Shown piece after piece: positions 1 to 7,917 of a stretch of 64,000 nt of DNA. A program made the position numbers and the translations under genes. How positions within the stretch are numbered: the first letter of the stretch is position 1; every line of letters begins with the position of its first letter. The DNA comes from Qipengyuania sp. HL-TH1 (GTDB lineage Bacteria > Pseudomonadota > Alphaproteobacteria > Sphingomonadales > Sphingomonadaceae): assembly GCF_036365825.1 (NCBI RefSeq), contig NZ_CP142675.1, positions 1,860,001 to 1,924,000 on the forward strand, read 5' to 3'. The notes under the pieces were generated by a model, which saw only the letters and a list, made by a program, of their open reading frames with translations, did no database searches and had not been told where the DNA came from.

Positions 1-459
1 GCGCGCGCCGCCTTCGAGATTGGCGAAGGGATCGTCGGGGTCGACGCCGAGGTCGCGTGCCGTACCGGGCATCAGCTGCGCCAGGCCGCGTGCGCCCACT
101 GGCGAGACCGCATTCGCGCGCCAGCGGCTTTCCTGCCACACCAGCGCCTCGATCAGCGTCGGGCTGAGATCGAACCGCGCGGCGAGTTCGGCCACCTTGG
201 CCTGGTAATCGGCGGGAACGAGGCGCGCATGCTCGCCCGGATCGGCAATGGCGATGTCGGGCACGAAGATATCGGCCGGCACTTCGGCCAGCGGCGCGGC
301 AAACCCCGGTTCGGCCGGGGCAGCGACCAGCGCGGCGCCCCCGCCGGTGATCCAGCGCGCGCCGTCCGTATCGATCTCCATAACATCCGCTTTCGCTGCG
401 AAAGCGGTAAGCGCGGCGCAGGACAATCCCATCACCAGCGCCAAGCGTGCCAGAATCAT
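1..459 (-). CDS. Lytic transglycosylase (SLT domain), truncated by the window edge
   Basis: This is the N-terminal part of an exported murein transglycosylase that would cleave peptidoglycan glycan strands in the periplasm. Translating the minus strand from the ATG at 457-459 gives a signal peptide (MILARLALVMGLSC...AKA) and a roughly 50-residue linker. The SLT catalytic core then begins: a helix ending in LIEALVWQESRW, which contains the catalytic Glu in its ES context, followed by SPVGARGLAQLMPGTA, the hallmark second motif. The reading frame is open to base 1, so the C-terminus lies outside. The gene starts independently; a terminator-like hairpin separates it from the gene to the right. 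The family is clear, but the subfamily is not. Confidence 0.85.
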   Translation of the reverse strand, partial: MILARLALVMGLSCAALTAFAAKADVMEIDTDGARWITGGGAALVAAPAEPGFAAPLAEVPADIFVPDIAIADPGEHARLVPADYQAKVAELAARFDLSPTLIEALVWQESRWRANAVSPVGARGLAQLMPGTARDLGVDPDDPFANLEGGAR

Positions 460-544
460 TGCACCCTCCGTGCGGCCCCATTGGGCATACTACATGACAG
501 GCGGGTGACAAAAAGCCGAATATCGCGGGAAAGTATTACGCCCC

Positions 545-582
545 AAAAGGAAAAGGCCCGCCTCCCGGTAAGGAGACGAGCC
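545..582 (-). terminator. Rho-independent terminator of the TPR-like gene
   Basis: On the minus strand an 11-bp stem (arms 572-582 and 555-565, with two G-U pairs) closes a short loop and is followed by TTTTCC. It lies 27 bases downstream of the stop of the small exported protein at 609-992. Confidence 0.7.
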
Positions 583-608
583 CAATAGTGCCGCGATCTC
601 GCGTAGAT

Positions 609-992
609 CTACCGGAGCGACAAGGCGTAATAGCGGGCGAATTCGCCCTTATCGAGCATGGCCAGCGCCTTGCGGGCGAGCCGGCGCGAATCCACCCAGT
701 CACCCGCAGCGGTTTCCAGCTCGACGCTGTCGCGCGCGCCGGCAGCGGCTTCGAATTCGGTCCGCGCCGCATCATAGTCGCCCATGCGCGCGAGCGCGAT
801 TCCGTGATTGATCAGGCGGGCCGGATCGGCCGCGGCCAGTTCTTCGCAGTTTTCAATGGCCTGGCGGGCGGCGCGATTGTCGTTCGCGACCAGTTCCTCG
901 TAGCCGACATCATAGCCGGCCTGGGGGCCCGGAACCGCTTCGACCGGTCCCTGCGCCAACAGGGCCAATGCAACGCTTGTGATGATCGCCAT
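609..992 (-). CDS. Small exported TPR-like protein, function unknown
   Basis: The product is 127 residues long. It starts with a short hydrophobic leader (MAIITSVALALLAQG), so it is probably exported to the periplasm. The middle, roughly residues 30-75, reads as one or two TPR-like helical hairpins (NDNRAARQAIENCEEL, ARLINHGIALARMGDYDAARTEFEAA), the second with the Gly-Asp-Tyr turn and Ala spacing typical of TPRs. The C-terminal third is another helical pair. Proteins of this kind are common and uncharacterised in sphingomonads; a scaffolding role is the usual guess. It is monocistronic, with its own terminator downstream. No catalytic motif is visible. Confidence 0.7.
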   Translation of the reverse strand: MAIITSVALALLAQGPVEAVPGPQAGYDVGYEELVANDNRAARQAIENCEELAAADPARLINHGIALARMGDYDAARTEFEAAAGARDSVELETAAGDWVDSRRLARKALAMLDKGEFARYYALSLR

Positions 993-1050
993 GACAGCTC
1001 TCCCTATTCATCTTGTGGGAGCGTTTATGCCGCCTTGTTACGATTGCTGC

Positions 1051-1188
1051 AATAAAACTGTAACGTTGTCATAATTGTGCAATCTGAGGGCCGATCGGGC
1101 TTTTTTTCGCAAAGCCCTTCGGTTCGTCGCACTAAGCGATGGATTTGCAACATAACGGTCACGAACCGAATAAAACTGTCACGAAGCC
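1051..1188 (+). promoter_or_regulatory. GTCAC/GTAAC repeat region upstream of the lipoprotein-receptor pair
   Basis: A 15-base element occurs twice with one mismatch, AATAAAACTGTAACG at 1051-1065 and AATAAAACTGTCACG at 1169-1183. A further GGTCACGAA sits about two helical turns before the second copy. TGTCA-type direct repeats in helical phase are what OmpR/PhoB-family regulators, including PhoB, bind. The repeats lie in the gap before the lipoprotein start, so they are most likely its operator and promoter region. Which regulator binds is inference. Confidence 0.45.
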
Positions 1189-1259
1189 CCCCTAGCGGAC
1201 GAGTCGCGATCAACGACTTCGCATTCTGATTCATCCGGTTTTTGAGGGGACCGTTACCC

Positions 1260-2828
1260 GTGACCAATTTCCATCGTTCGCTCGTCCTCGGCTGCTCCGC
1301 TCTGGCTCTCGCCAGCTGCGGCGCCGACGAAATCGTCTCGCCGGGTACCGGCGGTGACGTGATCATCAACAATCCCACCCCGGCACCCACGCCGACCCCG
1401 ACGCCGACCCCGACGTCGGCACTGGTCACCCCGGCAGCGGGCTGCCCGACCATTTCGGATCCCGCCGGCCTGACGGATGACAACACGATCTCGGGCCCGA
1501 CCGGCGAATACCGCGTCTGCACCCTGCCCGCGCGCTTCACCGCTTCCTCGACCCTGCCCTACATCGAAGGCCTGCTCTACCGCATCGACGGCCGCGTCGA
1601 TGTCGGCACCGATGGCGGCGCCGCCGATACCGGTGCGGATACCGATGTCGAACTGACGATCGAGCCGGGCGTCATCCTGTACTCGGCCGGTTCGGGCTGG
1701 CTCAACGTCAACCGCGGCAACACGATCGACGCCAACGGCACCGCCGCCCGTCCGATCATCTTCACCAGCCGTGACAACGTCCAGGGGCTCAACACCGCCA
1801 ATTCGTCGGGCCAGTGGGGCGGCGTCGTCCTGTCGGGCCGCGCTCCGGTCACCGACTGCATCGCTCCGGGTGCAACCCCCGGCACCACCGCCTGCGAACG
1901 CCAGGTCGAAGGCGCGGCACAGCCCGCCCTGTTCGGCGGCGCGACCGTCAACGACAGCTCGGGCAGCATGAGCTTCGTGCAGATCCGCTATTCGGGCTTC
2001 GTCCTCTCGGGCGACAGCGAGCTTCAGGCGCTGACCACCGGCGGCACCGGCACGGGCACGCAGCTGAGCAACATCATGAGCTACAACAGCTCGGATGACG
2101 GCGTCGAATTCTTCGGCGGCCAGTTCAATCTGCGCAACCTGATCGTCGTGGGCGCCGAAGACGACGGCCTCGACACCGATACCGGCGTCAAGGTCGACAT
2201 GCAGAACGTGATCGTGATGCAGCGCCCCGGCGTTGGCGACACGATCATCGAAGCCGATTCGTCGAACGGTCTCGAGGAAGACACCCCGCGCCAGAACACG
2301 CGGATTTCGAACGCCACCTTCATCGCCAACAGCGGCGTGGGTGACCAGGCGGTCCGCATCCGCGGCTTTGCCGACTATACGATCGTCAACTCGATCCTGG
2401 TCGACAACGAAGGCGCGACGGCCTGCCTGCGCGTCGACAACACCGAAACGCTGAACCGCGCAGCCAATGCCGCGATCGACGAAGCCGGTCCGGTGGTGTT
2501 CAACTCGTTCGTGCTCGACTGCGCCGTGGACTTCCGCGACAGCTCGGGCGGGGTCACAGGAGCCAATATCGAAACCCGCTACAACGCCGGTTCGGACAAT
2601 GATGCGGCCTTCACCAACACGCTGACCATGGGCTTCGTCAACGGTTCGAACGAAGACGCCGTGACCGTGTTCGACCCGACCGGGCTCTCGTCGTTCTTCC
2701 AGCTCCCGACCAACATCGGCGCCGTCTATGTCGGCAACGACACCTGGGTGAACGGCTGGACCTGCAACTCGGCCACCGTGACGTTCGACGCCGCTGTGTC
2801 CGACTGCGCGAGCCTGCCGGTCTACTAA
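1260..2828 (+). CDS. Outer-membrane lipoprotein with Pro/Thr linker and beta-helix-like body
   Basis: The product is about 522 residues. I place the start at the GTG at 1260 because AGGGGA at 1245-1250 is correctly spaced before it. A lipoprotein signal peptide ends in LALASC, so the mature N-terminal Cys would be acylated. A linker of alternating Pro-Thr (residues about 38-52) then tethers a large secreted domain. That domain is rich in Asn, Asp, Thr and Gly, with repeated short strands (for example GVEFFGGQFNLRNLIVVGAEDDGLDTDTGVKV) suggestive of a right-handed parallel beta-helix. It sits 126 bases upstream of a TonB-dependent receptor on the same strand and probably captures or processes that receptor's ligand at the cell surface. 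The ligand is unknown. No catalytic residues could be assigned. Confidence 0.8.
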   Translation: MTNFHRSLVLGCSALALASCGADEIVSPGTGGDVIINNPTPAPTPTPTPTPTSALVTPAAGCPTISDPAGLTDDNTISGPTGEYRVCTLPARFTASSTLPYIEGLLYRIDGRVDVGTDGGAADTGADTDVELTIEPGVILYSAGSGWLNVNRGNTIDANGTAARPIIFTSRDNVQGLNTANSSGQWGGVVLSGRAPVTDCIAPGATPGTTACERQVEGAAQPALFGGATVNDSSGSMSFVQIRYSGFVLSGDSELQALTTGGTGTGTQLSNIMSYNSSDDGVEFFGGQFNLRNLIVVGAEDDGLDTDTGVKVDMQNVIVMQRPGVGDTIIEADSSNGLEEDTPRQNTRISNATFIANSGVGDQAVRIRGFADYTIVNSILVDNEGATACLRVDNTETLNRAANAAIDEAGPVVFNSFVLDCAVDFRDSSGGVTGANIETRYNAGSDNDAAFTNTLTMGFVNGSNEDAVTVFDPTGLSSFFQLPTNIGAVYVGNDTWVNGWTCNSATVTFDAAVSDCASLPVY

Positions 2829-2840
2829 TCGGCCACGACA

Positions 2841-2880
2841 GGCCGCGGGGCGCGCGCTCGTTGCGCGTCCCGCGGCCTTC
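2841..2880 (+). terminator. GC-rich hairpin between lipoprotein and receptor genes
   Basis: GGCCGCGGG...CCCGCGGCC arms at 2841-2849 and 2869-2877, extended by inner GCGCGC pairing, are followed by TTCTTCGCTTTT. It may act as a partial terminator that sets lipoprotein expression above receptor expression, as is common in binding-protein/receptor pairs. Confidence 0.6.
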
Positions 2881-2954
2881 TTCGCTTTTCGCACCGGAGC
2901 CATCGCCTGGCTCCAGCCAAGTTTAAAGGCCTGAACATGAGGGGGTCTCGAACC

Positions 2955-5705
2955 ATGTCGACCGGCAAGCAGCTCACCGCGCTGCTCCTGCTCACCACCG
3001 CGCTCACCTTTCCTGCCGGCGCTGCTTTCGCCCAGGATGCGAGCACGGGCGCCGAAGGCGTTCCCGCCGAACAAGATCCCGCGACCGACGCCGTCATGGC
3101 GCAGCAGGCCGAGGGCATCGACGACACGCCGGAGGAAGAAGAGTTCGAGCAAACCGAGATCTCGGTTCCCGGCGGCGCGATCGTCGTCACCGGCCGCCGT
3201 CGCCAGGACGTCACCCGCGCCTCGTCGCAGGTCGTCTCGGTGCTCGACAGCGCCAGCATTGCGCGGACGGGCGAAGGCGACATCGCCGGCGCGCTGACCC
3301 GCGTCACCGGCCTGTCGACCGTGGGCAACGGCCTCGTCTATGTCCGCGGCCTCGGCGATCGCTACTCGCTCGCGCTGCTCAACGGCCTGCCGCTGCCTTC
3401 GCCGCAGCCGCTCAGCCGCGTGGTCCCGCTCGACATCTTCCCGACCAGCGTCATCGCATCGAGCCTGGTGCAGAAGACCTATTCGGCCAACTTCCCCGGC
3501 GAATTCGGCGGCGGCGTGATCAACCTCACCACCCGCGCGGTGCCGGAAGAAAGTTTCCTCAAGATCAGCGCGGGCATTTCGGGCGATACCGAAACCGCCT
3601 TCGGCACGGGCTACACCTATTACGGTTCGGACTACGACTGGTTCGGCTTCGACGACGGGCGCCGCGACCCCGGCCCCAATCTGCAAAGCTTCTTCGACAG
3701 CGGGCAGGCGATCAACGACGAAGGCGTCGACCAGCAGGCGATCCTGACCGAATTGGGCGATCCCAATCTGATCCTGCTGCAAAGCACCGACGAACTGCCG
3801 GTCAACTGGTCGGGCGGCATCACTGCGGGCACCAGCGTCGATGTCTTTTCCGATGGCCGCTTCGGCGTGATCGCGACGGCTTCGCTGAGCAACAAGTACC
3901 GCAATCGCTACATCACGCGGCAGGCCGCGCTGAACGGCGATCTCGACCTCGACCAGACGGGCAACCAGTTCCAGACCGACCAGCGGATCCTGGCCAATGC
4001 CATGCTCGGCTTCGGGCTCGAAGTGGGCGAGCACCGCTTCCGCCTCACCAACCTCTACATCCGTGATTCGCTCAAGCGCGCATCGCTGGCGCAGATTTCC
4101 GATCTCACCGACGACGATGACGATCTGTTCCAGAACACCGGCTGGTACGAGCGCGAGCTGATCGACACGCAGTTTGTCGGCGAGCTCGAATTCGGCGATT
4201 TGTCGATCGACCTGCGCGGCGGTTATGCGCAGACGCAGCGCGAAGCCCCGAACGAATGGGAATTCATCTATTCGCGCGATCTCAATCCGACCGGCGGGTT
4301 CGACGACATCTACCTCAACCTGCAGAACGGCGGGCAGCGGGGCCGGACCACGGTCGCCTTCTCCGACCTGACCGAAGACCTCTATTACGGCGGCGTGGAC
4401 GTCAGCTACCAGTTGGCCAACTGGCTCGGCGTGACGGTGGGCGGCGCCTATACCGATACCGACCGCCTGTCGCGTCGCCGCGAGTTCGATATCCGTACCA
4501 CCGGCGATTACCCGCTGGCATTCGGCGCCTTCCGCCCGGATAATCTGCTCGGCGATGCGCTGATCGAACTGGGTTACGACACCGAAGCGCAAGCCGCAGG
4601 CGGGATCGGGCCGTTCTCCTACACCATCATCGAAACGACCGCAGCCGACCCGGCCTTCTCCGCCGGGCTCGAGATCAAGGCGGGCTACGCACAGGCACGC
4701 GTGACCCCGGTCGATCGGCTGTCGCTCGATGTCGGCGTGCGCTACGAAGACGCCACGCAGCAAGTCGTGCCGCTCGGCCTCGACGGATTGCCCAGCGGTT
4801 CGGCCAATGCCACGCTGCTGAACAATGACTACTGGCTCCCCGCGGCGACGCTGACCTGGGAACTGACCGACAGCCTGCAGGCGCGCTTCAACGCGTCGAA
4901 AACGATTGCGCGGCCGCAGTTCCGCGAATTGATCCTGCAGACCTATTACGATCCTGAATCGAACCGCCAGTTCACCGGCAACCCCGGCCTGATCGACAGC
5001 GAGCTGACCAATTACGAGGCCCGCGTCGAATATTACTGGGGCTCGGGCAGCAAGTTCAGCCTCGCCGGGTTCTACAAGGACATCGAGAACCCGATCGAGG
5101 TGTTCTCGAGCTTCAACGACAACACCGTGGTCAGCCGCTTCGCCAATGCGCCGCAGGCTGAACTCTACGGTGCGGAAGTCGAAGTCCAGTGGAACAAAGA
5201 CCTCTATTCGCTGGGTGAATGGTGGGACAGCAAGCGCTTCGTCGCGATTGCCAACTACACTTACACCCAGTCCGAAATCAGCGTGCAGTCGAGCGACATG
5301 GTCAACGTGCCCGAGCTTGGCGGCCTGCAGGCGGCGACCAACTTCTTCGAAGACGGTACCGCGCTGACGGGTCAGTCCGACCATATCGCCAATGTGCAGC
5401 TGGGCCTGGAAGATCTCGACCGGGTGAGCCAGGTGACCTTCCTGTTCAATTACGGCAGCAAGCGCGTCATCAGCCGCAGCACGCTGTCGCGCCCGGACAT
5501 TCTCGAAAACCCCGGCCTGACGATCGATTTCGTCGCGCGGCAGGGTTTCGAACTGGCCGGGACCGACATGGAAGTGAAGTTCGAGGCGCGCAACCTGACG
5601 GGGCGCGACCACTTCGAATACCAGACCACCGGCACCACGCGGATCGAGAACAACAGCTACGATGTGGGCCGCAGCTTCAGCCTGTCGGTATCGGCCGAGT
5701 TCTGA
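2955..5705 (+). CDS. TonB-dependent outer-membrane receptor
   Basis: The product is 916 residues from the ATG at 2955, preferred over the in-frame ATG at 2937 because GAGGGGG lies about 10 bases before it. The signal peptide (MSTGKQLTALLLLTT...AFA) is followed by an acidic N-terminal extension. The plug domain begins at about residue 75 with AIVVTGRRRQDVTRASSQVVSVLDS and contains VRGLGDRYSLALLNGLPLP and the plug-closing FGGGVINL. A roughly 22-strand barrel follows, ending in Phe (SLSVSAEF), the usual barrel-assembly signal. It imports a ligand in a TonB- and proton-motive-force-dependent way. The surface lipoprotein immediately upstream is its probable partner. The substrate is unknown; phosphate-related control is only suggested by the upstream repeats. 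Confidence 0.92.
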   Translation: MSTGKQLTALLLLTTALTFPAGAAFAQDASTGAEGVPAEQDPATDAVMAQQAEGIDDTPEEEEFEQTEISVPGGAIVVTGRRRQDVTRASSQVVSVLDSASIARTGEGDIAGALTRVTGLSTVGNGLVYVRGLGDRYSLALLNGLPLPSPQPLSRVVPLDIFPTSVIASSLVQKTYSANFPGEFGGGVINLTTRAVPEESFLKISAGISGDTETAFGTGYTYYGSDYDWFGFDDGRRDPGPNLQSFFDSGQAINDEGVDQQAILTELGDPNLILLQSTDELPVNWSGGITAGTSVDVFSDGRFGVIATASLSNKYRNRYITRQAALNGDLDLDQTGNQFQTDQRILANAMLGFGLEVGEHRFRLTNLYIRDSLKRASLAQISDLTDDDDDLFQNTGWYERELIDTQFVGELEFGDLSIDLRGGYAQTQREAPNEWEFIYSRDLNPTGGFDDIYLNLQNGGQRGRTTVAFSDLTEDLYYGGVDVSYQLANWLGVTVGGAYTDTDRLSRRREFDIRTTGDYPLAFGAFRPDNLLGDALIELGYDTEAQAAGGIGPFSYTIIETTAADPAFSAGLEIKAGYAQARVTPVDRLSLDVGVRYEDATQQVVPLGLDGLPSGSANATLLNNDYWLPAATLTWELTDSLQARFNASKTIARPQFRELILQTYYDPESNRQFTGNPGLIDSELTNYEARVEYYWGSGSKFSLAGFYKDIENPIEVFSSFNDNTVVSRFANAPQAELYGAEVEVQWNKDLYSLGEWWDSKRFVAIANYTYTQSEISVQSSDMVNVPELGGLQAATNFFEDGTALTGQSDHIANVQLGLEDLDRVSQVTFLFNYGSKRVISRSTLSRPDILENPGLTIDFVARQGFELAGTDMEVKFEARNLTGRDHFEYQTTGTTRIENNSYDVGRSFSLSVSAEF

Positions 5706-5727
5706 TCACACCAGCATATCCCTCGGA

Positions 5728-5756
5728 AAGGGCCGCCTTCGGGCGGCCCTTTTTCG
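5728..5756 (+). terminator. Rho-independent terminator after the TonB receptor
   Basis: GGGCCGCC/GGCGGCCC arms surround a TTCG loop and are followed by TTTTTCG. It lies about 25 bases after the receptor stop and can also serve the converging histidine kinase gene. Confidence 0.85.
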
Positions 5757-5837
5757 TTGATGGTGGGCTGAATGTGGGGGGGGCCGTGTTTTTGGAAAGC
5801 GGACCTTTCGGGTACAGGCTGTGCCCTTCCGCCAGTG

Positions 5838-7022
5838 TCAGAGCTGCTTCCGGACAATAGGCATCCGGAATGTGAACGTGGTTTCCCGCCCTTCGGATTT
5901 CGCAGTTAACTCACCCTCATGCGCCTGCGCGATCTGCGAGGATATGTAGAGGCCGAGACCCAACCCCTGAAGGCTTGATCGAGCTTCCCCCCTCTCGAAC
6001 GGGGAGAAAAGGCTTTCCATCGCTTTGGCAGGGATGGGCTCGCCGAAATTGCTCGTTTCGAATGTAAGGTGATCGCCATCGCGCCCCAGCACGGCATGGA
6101 TCGGTTGATCCGGATCGCCATGCATCAGAGCGTTGCCTAGCAGATTGGAAAACAACTGCCCCAGCCGGTCATGGTCGGCGTGCAAGTCCGTTTCGAGCTT
6201 CAGATCAAGGACGATCTCCCGGTCCGGATAGGTCAAACGCAATTCATCGGCGACCTGCTGCACGGTGGCATCTATTCGCTTTAGTGAAGGATCGAGGGTG
6301 ATGCCGCCGCCAAGACGCCCGCGCGCGAAGTCCATCACATTATCGATCAGGCCGCTCATTCGATCGATAGTCGCATCGACCATATCGAGCACAGCCTTGC
6401 CCCTGTCGCTCAGTTCCTCGGCCCCGAGCATGCGCATCCCGCCCTTGATGCCGGCAAGCGGGTTGCGCAGATCGTGACCCAGCACCGCGATGAACTGTTC
6501 TCGCAGGGCGGACGTCTCCTGTTCTGTAAGGAGCGCTGTCTTGCTCTCGACGAGCGATTGGCTCGCCTCGATGTGATACCCGATCATCTGGGCAAACAGC
6601 GTAAACATTCCCAGGATCTCCGGCTTGCTCACTTCGGCAGGCTCGGGAGATATCGCGCACAGCGTGCCGAAGAAGCTGTCGTCAGACAGGATGATCGGTA
6701 CGGAAATATAACTCTTCAGTCGGTAAGTTTTTGGTGTGTGATGATCGCGATATTGCGGGTCGCAATCGACGTCGTCGATAAGAACCGGGTTCCTATGCGC
6801 GCGGATTTCGTGGCAGATCGTGGTTTCGATTGGCAGCTCGCCTCCCGGTTCGAGCCCGAAATTTATTTCGTCGCGCACACCGCATGCGATCCAGCGATCT
6901 TCCGTGACGCGGGCCACCGCGGCATAACCCATTCCCGTCGCCTGACAGATCACTTCCAGGATCGACGGGACGACATCGATCGCGTTTACCATGCTGATGT
7001 CGTTGGCGAATTCTCGGTCCAT
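5838..7022 (-). CDS. GAF-domain sensor histidine kinase, soluble
   Basis: The product is 394 residues with no membrane segment, so it should be cytoplasmic. Residues about 15-160 form a GAF sensor domain (for example YISVPIILSDDSFFGTLCAISP). The dimerisation/phosphoacceptor helix carries the H-box LGHDLRNPLAG, and the ATPase domain has the N-box SNLLGNALMHG, an F-box LFSPFERG and the G2 box GLGLGLYISSQIAQAHEG. The usual DxGxG G1 box is replaced by SNFGEPIP, as in bacteriophytochrome-like kinases. It lies downstream of a winged-helix response regulator on the same strand but 113 bases away, so pairing is possible but not proven. The GAF ligand is unknown. Confidence 0.9.
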   Translation of the reverse strand: MDREFANDISMVNAIDVVPSILEVICQATGMGYAAVARVTEDRWIACGVRDEINFGLEPGGELPIETTICHEIRAHRNPVLIDDVDCDPQYRDHHTPKTYRLKSYISVPIILSDDSFFGTLCAISPEPAEVSKPEILGMFTLFAQMIGYHIEASQSLVESKTALLTEQETSALREQFIAVLGHDLRNPLAGIKGGMRMLGAEELSDRGKAVLDMVDATIDRMSGLIDNVMDFARGRLGGGITLDPSLKRIDATVQQVADELRLTYPDREIVLDLKLETDLHADHDRLGQLFSNLLGNALMHGDPDQPIHAVLGRDGDHLTFETSNFGEPIPAKAMESLFSPFERGEARSSLQGLGLGLYISSQIAQAHEGELTAKSEGRETTFTFRMPIVRKQL

Positions 7023-7135
7023 GAGACTTTACTAGATTGAGTGCCGCGCAGAGTCATGCTCGAAAAGCAAGAGTAATGTGCGCCTTAGTGCGCACCGGCG
7101 ATGCAAGCAGACATGAGCGCAAAGAGGCCGTTAGC

Positions 7136-7828
7136 TCAGTCGTAGCTGTCGTAGACATATCCCAGCGAGCGCACCGTCCGCACGCGCTCGCCCGCGCCCA
7201 CCTTGCGGAGCGCGCGGCGCAGGCGGCCGATCCAGACATCGACCGTGCGCTCGTCGATCGGCGGTTCCTGCTTGCCCAGTGCTGCGATCAGATCGCCGCG
7301 CGACAGCACGCGGTCGGGGTTCTGTGCCAGGAAATGCAGCAGGCGGAATTCATTGGGGCGCAGGTCGAGCGCCTGCCCGTTCCACCGCGCCTGCAGGGCT
7401 GCGAGATCGACCAGCAACGCCCCCAGTTCGAGCCGTTCGTTGACGCGCGGCTGCGCACCGCCGACCTGCAGCGCCATCACCCGGTCGAGCACCACGGTGC
7501 GATCGATCGGGCCGACGATGTAGTCATCCGCCCCGGCACGCAGTGCGCGGCGTTTGTCCTCGGCATCGTCCTCTTCGAGCACGATGGTGATATGCGCGTC
7601 GTCCATACGCGGATCGGAGCGCAGCCGGCGGCACATTTCGAGCCCCGACATATCGGCCATGACCCAGTCGACGAAGGCACAGACCGGCCCTTCGACAAGC
7701 CGCCGCGGGCCATCGGGATAAAGCCGCGCGAAGGCATAGCGAATGTCCCCATTGTCGAAATCGGGAAGGTCGCCTGCCATCGGGTCTGTCAGGAAGATAT
7801 TGATCGTTCGCACGCTGCAGTGTCCCAC
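7136..7828 (-). CDS. OmpR/PhoB-family winged-helix response regulator with atypical receiver
   Basis: The product is 230 residues from a GTG at 7828; a GTG five codons later is an alternative start. The receiver keeps the phospho-acceptor Asp (CAFVDWVMADMSGLE, about residue 54) and GADDYI, but the invariant Lys of the KPF motif is Gly (IVGPID) and the acidic pocket is reduced to one Asp (FLTDP). The C-terminal half is a standard winged helix: LRPNEFRLLHFLAQNPDRVLSR, then ERTVDVWIGRLRRALRK and VRTVRSLGYVYD. It should bind direct-repeat operators. Missing the Lys suggests altered or phosphorylation-independent activation. Tandem TGTGAC repeats upstream suggest autoregulation. Confidence 0.88.
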   Translation of the reverse strand: MGHCSVRTINIFLTDPMAGDLPDFDNGDIRYAFARLYPDGPRRLVEGPVCAFVDWVMADMSGLEMCRRLRSDPRMDDAHITIVLEEDDAEDKRRALRAGADDYIVGPIDRTVVLDRVMALQVGGAQPRVNERLELGALLVDLAALQARWNGQALDLRPNEFRLLHFLAQNPDRVLSRGDLIAALGKQEPPIDERTVDVWIGRLRRALRKVGAGERVRTVRSLGYVYDSYD

Positions 7829-7852
7829 CCAGTCAAGGGCAGCGATGCCGCA

Positions 7853-7893
7853 GTCATGTGACCTGTTTGTGACCCGATTTGCGTGTTTGTAAC
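7853..7893 (-). promoter_or_regulatory. Direct-repeat operator upstream of the response regulator
   Basis: Read on the minus strand, GGTCACAAACAGGTCACATG contains two GGTCACA units exactly 11 bases apart. A third related unit, GTTACAAAC, lies about 20 bases further upstream. An 11-base direct repeat is the spacing used by OmpR/PhoB-family dimers, and the adjacent gene encodes such a protein, so autoregulation is the simplest reading. The units resemble the GTCACGAA elements before the lipoprotein gene. Confidence 0.5.
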
Positions 7894-7917
7894 ACTTTGG
7901 GAAAAGCGCGCGATTTC

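Noticed and set aside
1384..1421. Short CCGACGCCGACC-type tandem repeat as a satellite or CRISPR-like element
   Set aside because: It is in frame and encodes the Pro-Thr tether of the lipoprotein.
1254..5612. Very long minus-strand open frame (over 1400 codons) opposite the lipoprotein and TonB receptor genes
   Set aside because: It is the antisense shadow of two GC-biased genes; it has no family motif, is full of Arg/Ala/Gly/Asp, and crosses a terminator hairpin.
7078..7095. GTGCGC-GCGCAC hairpin between the response regulator and the histidine kinase as a terminator
   Set aside because: Only six pairs and no T run; too weak to call.
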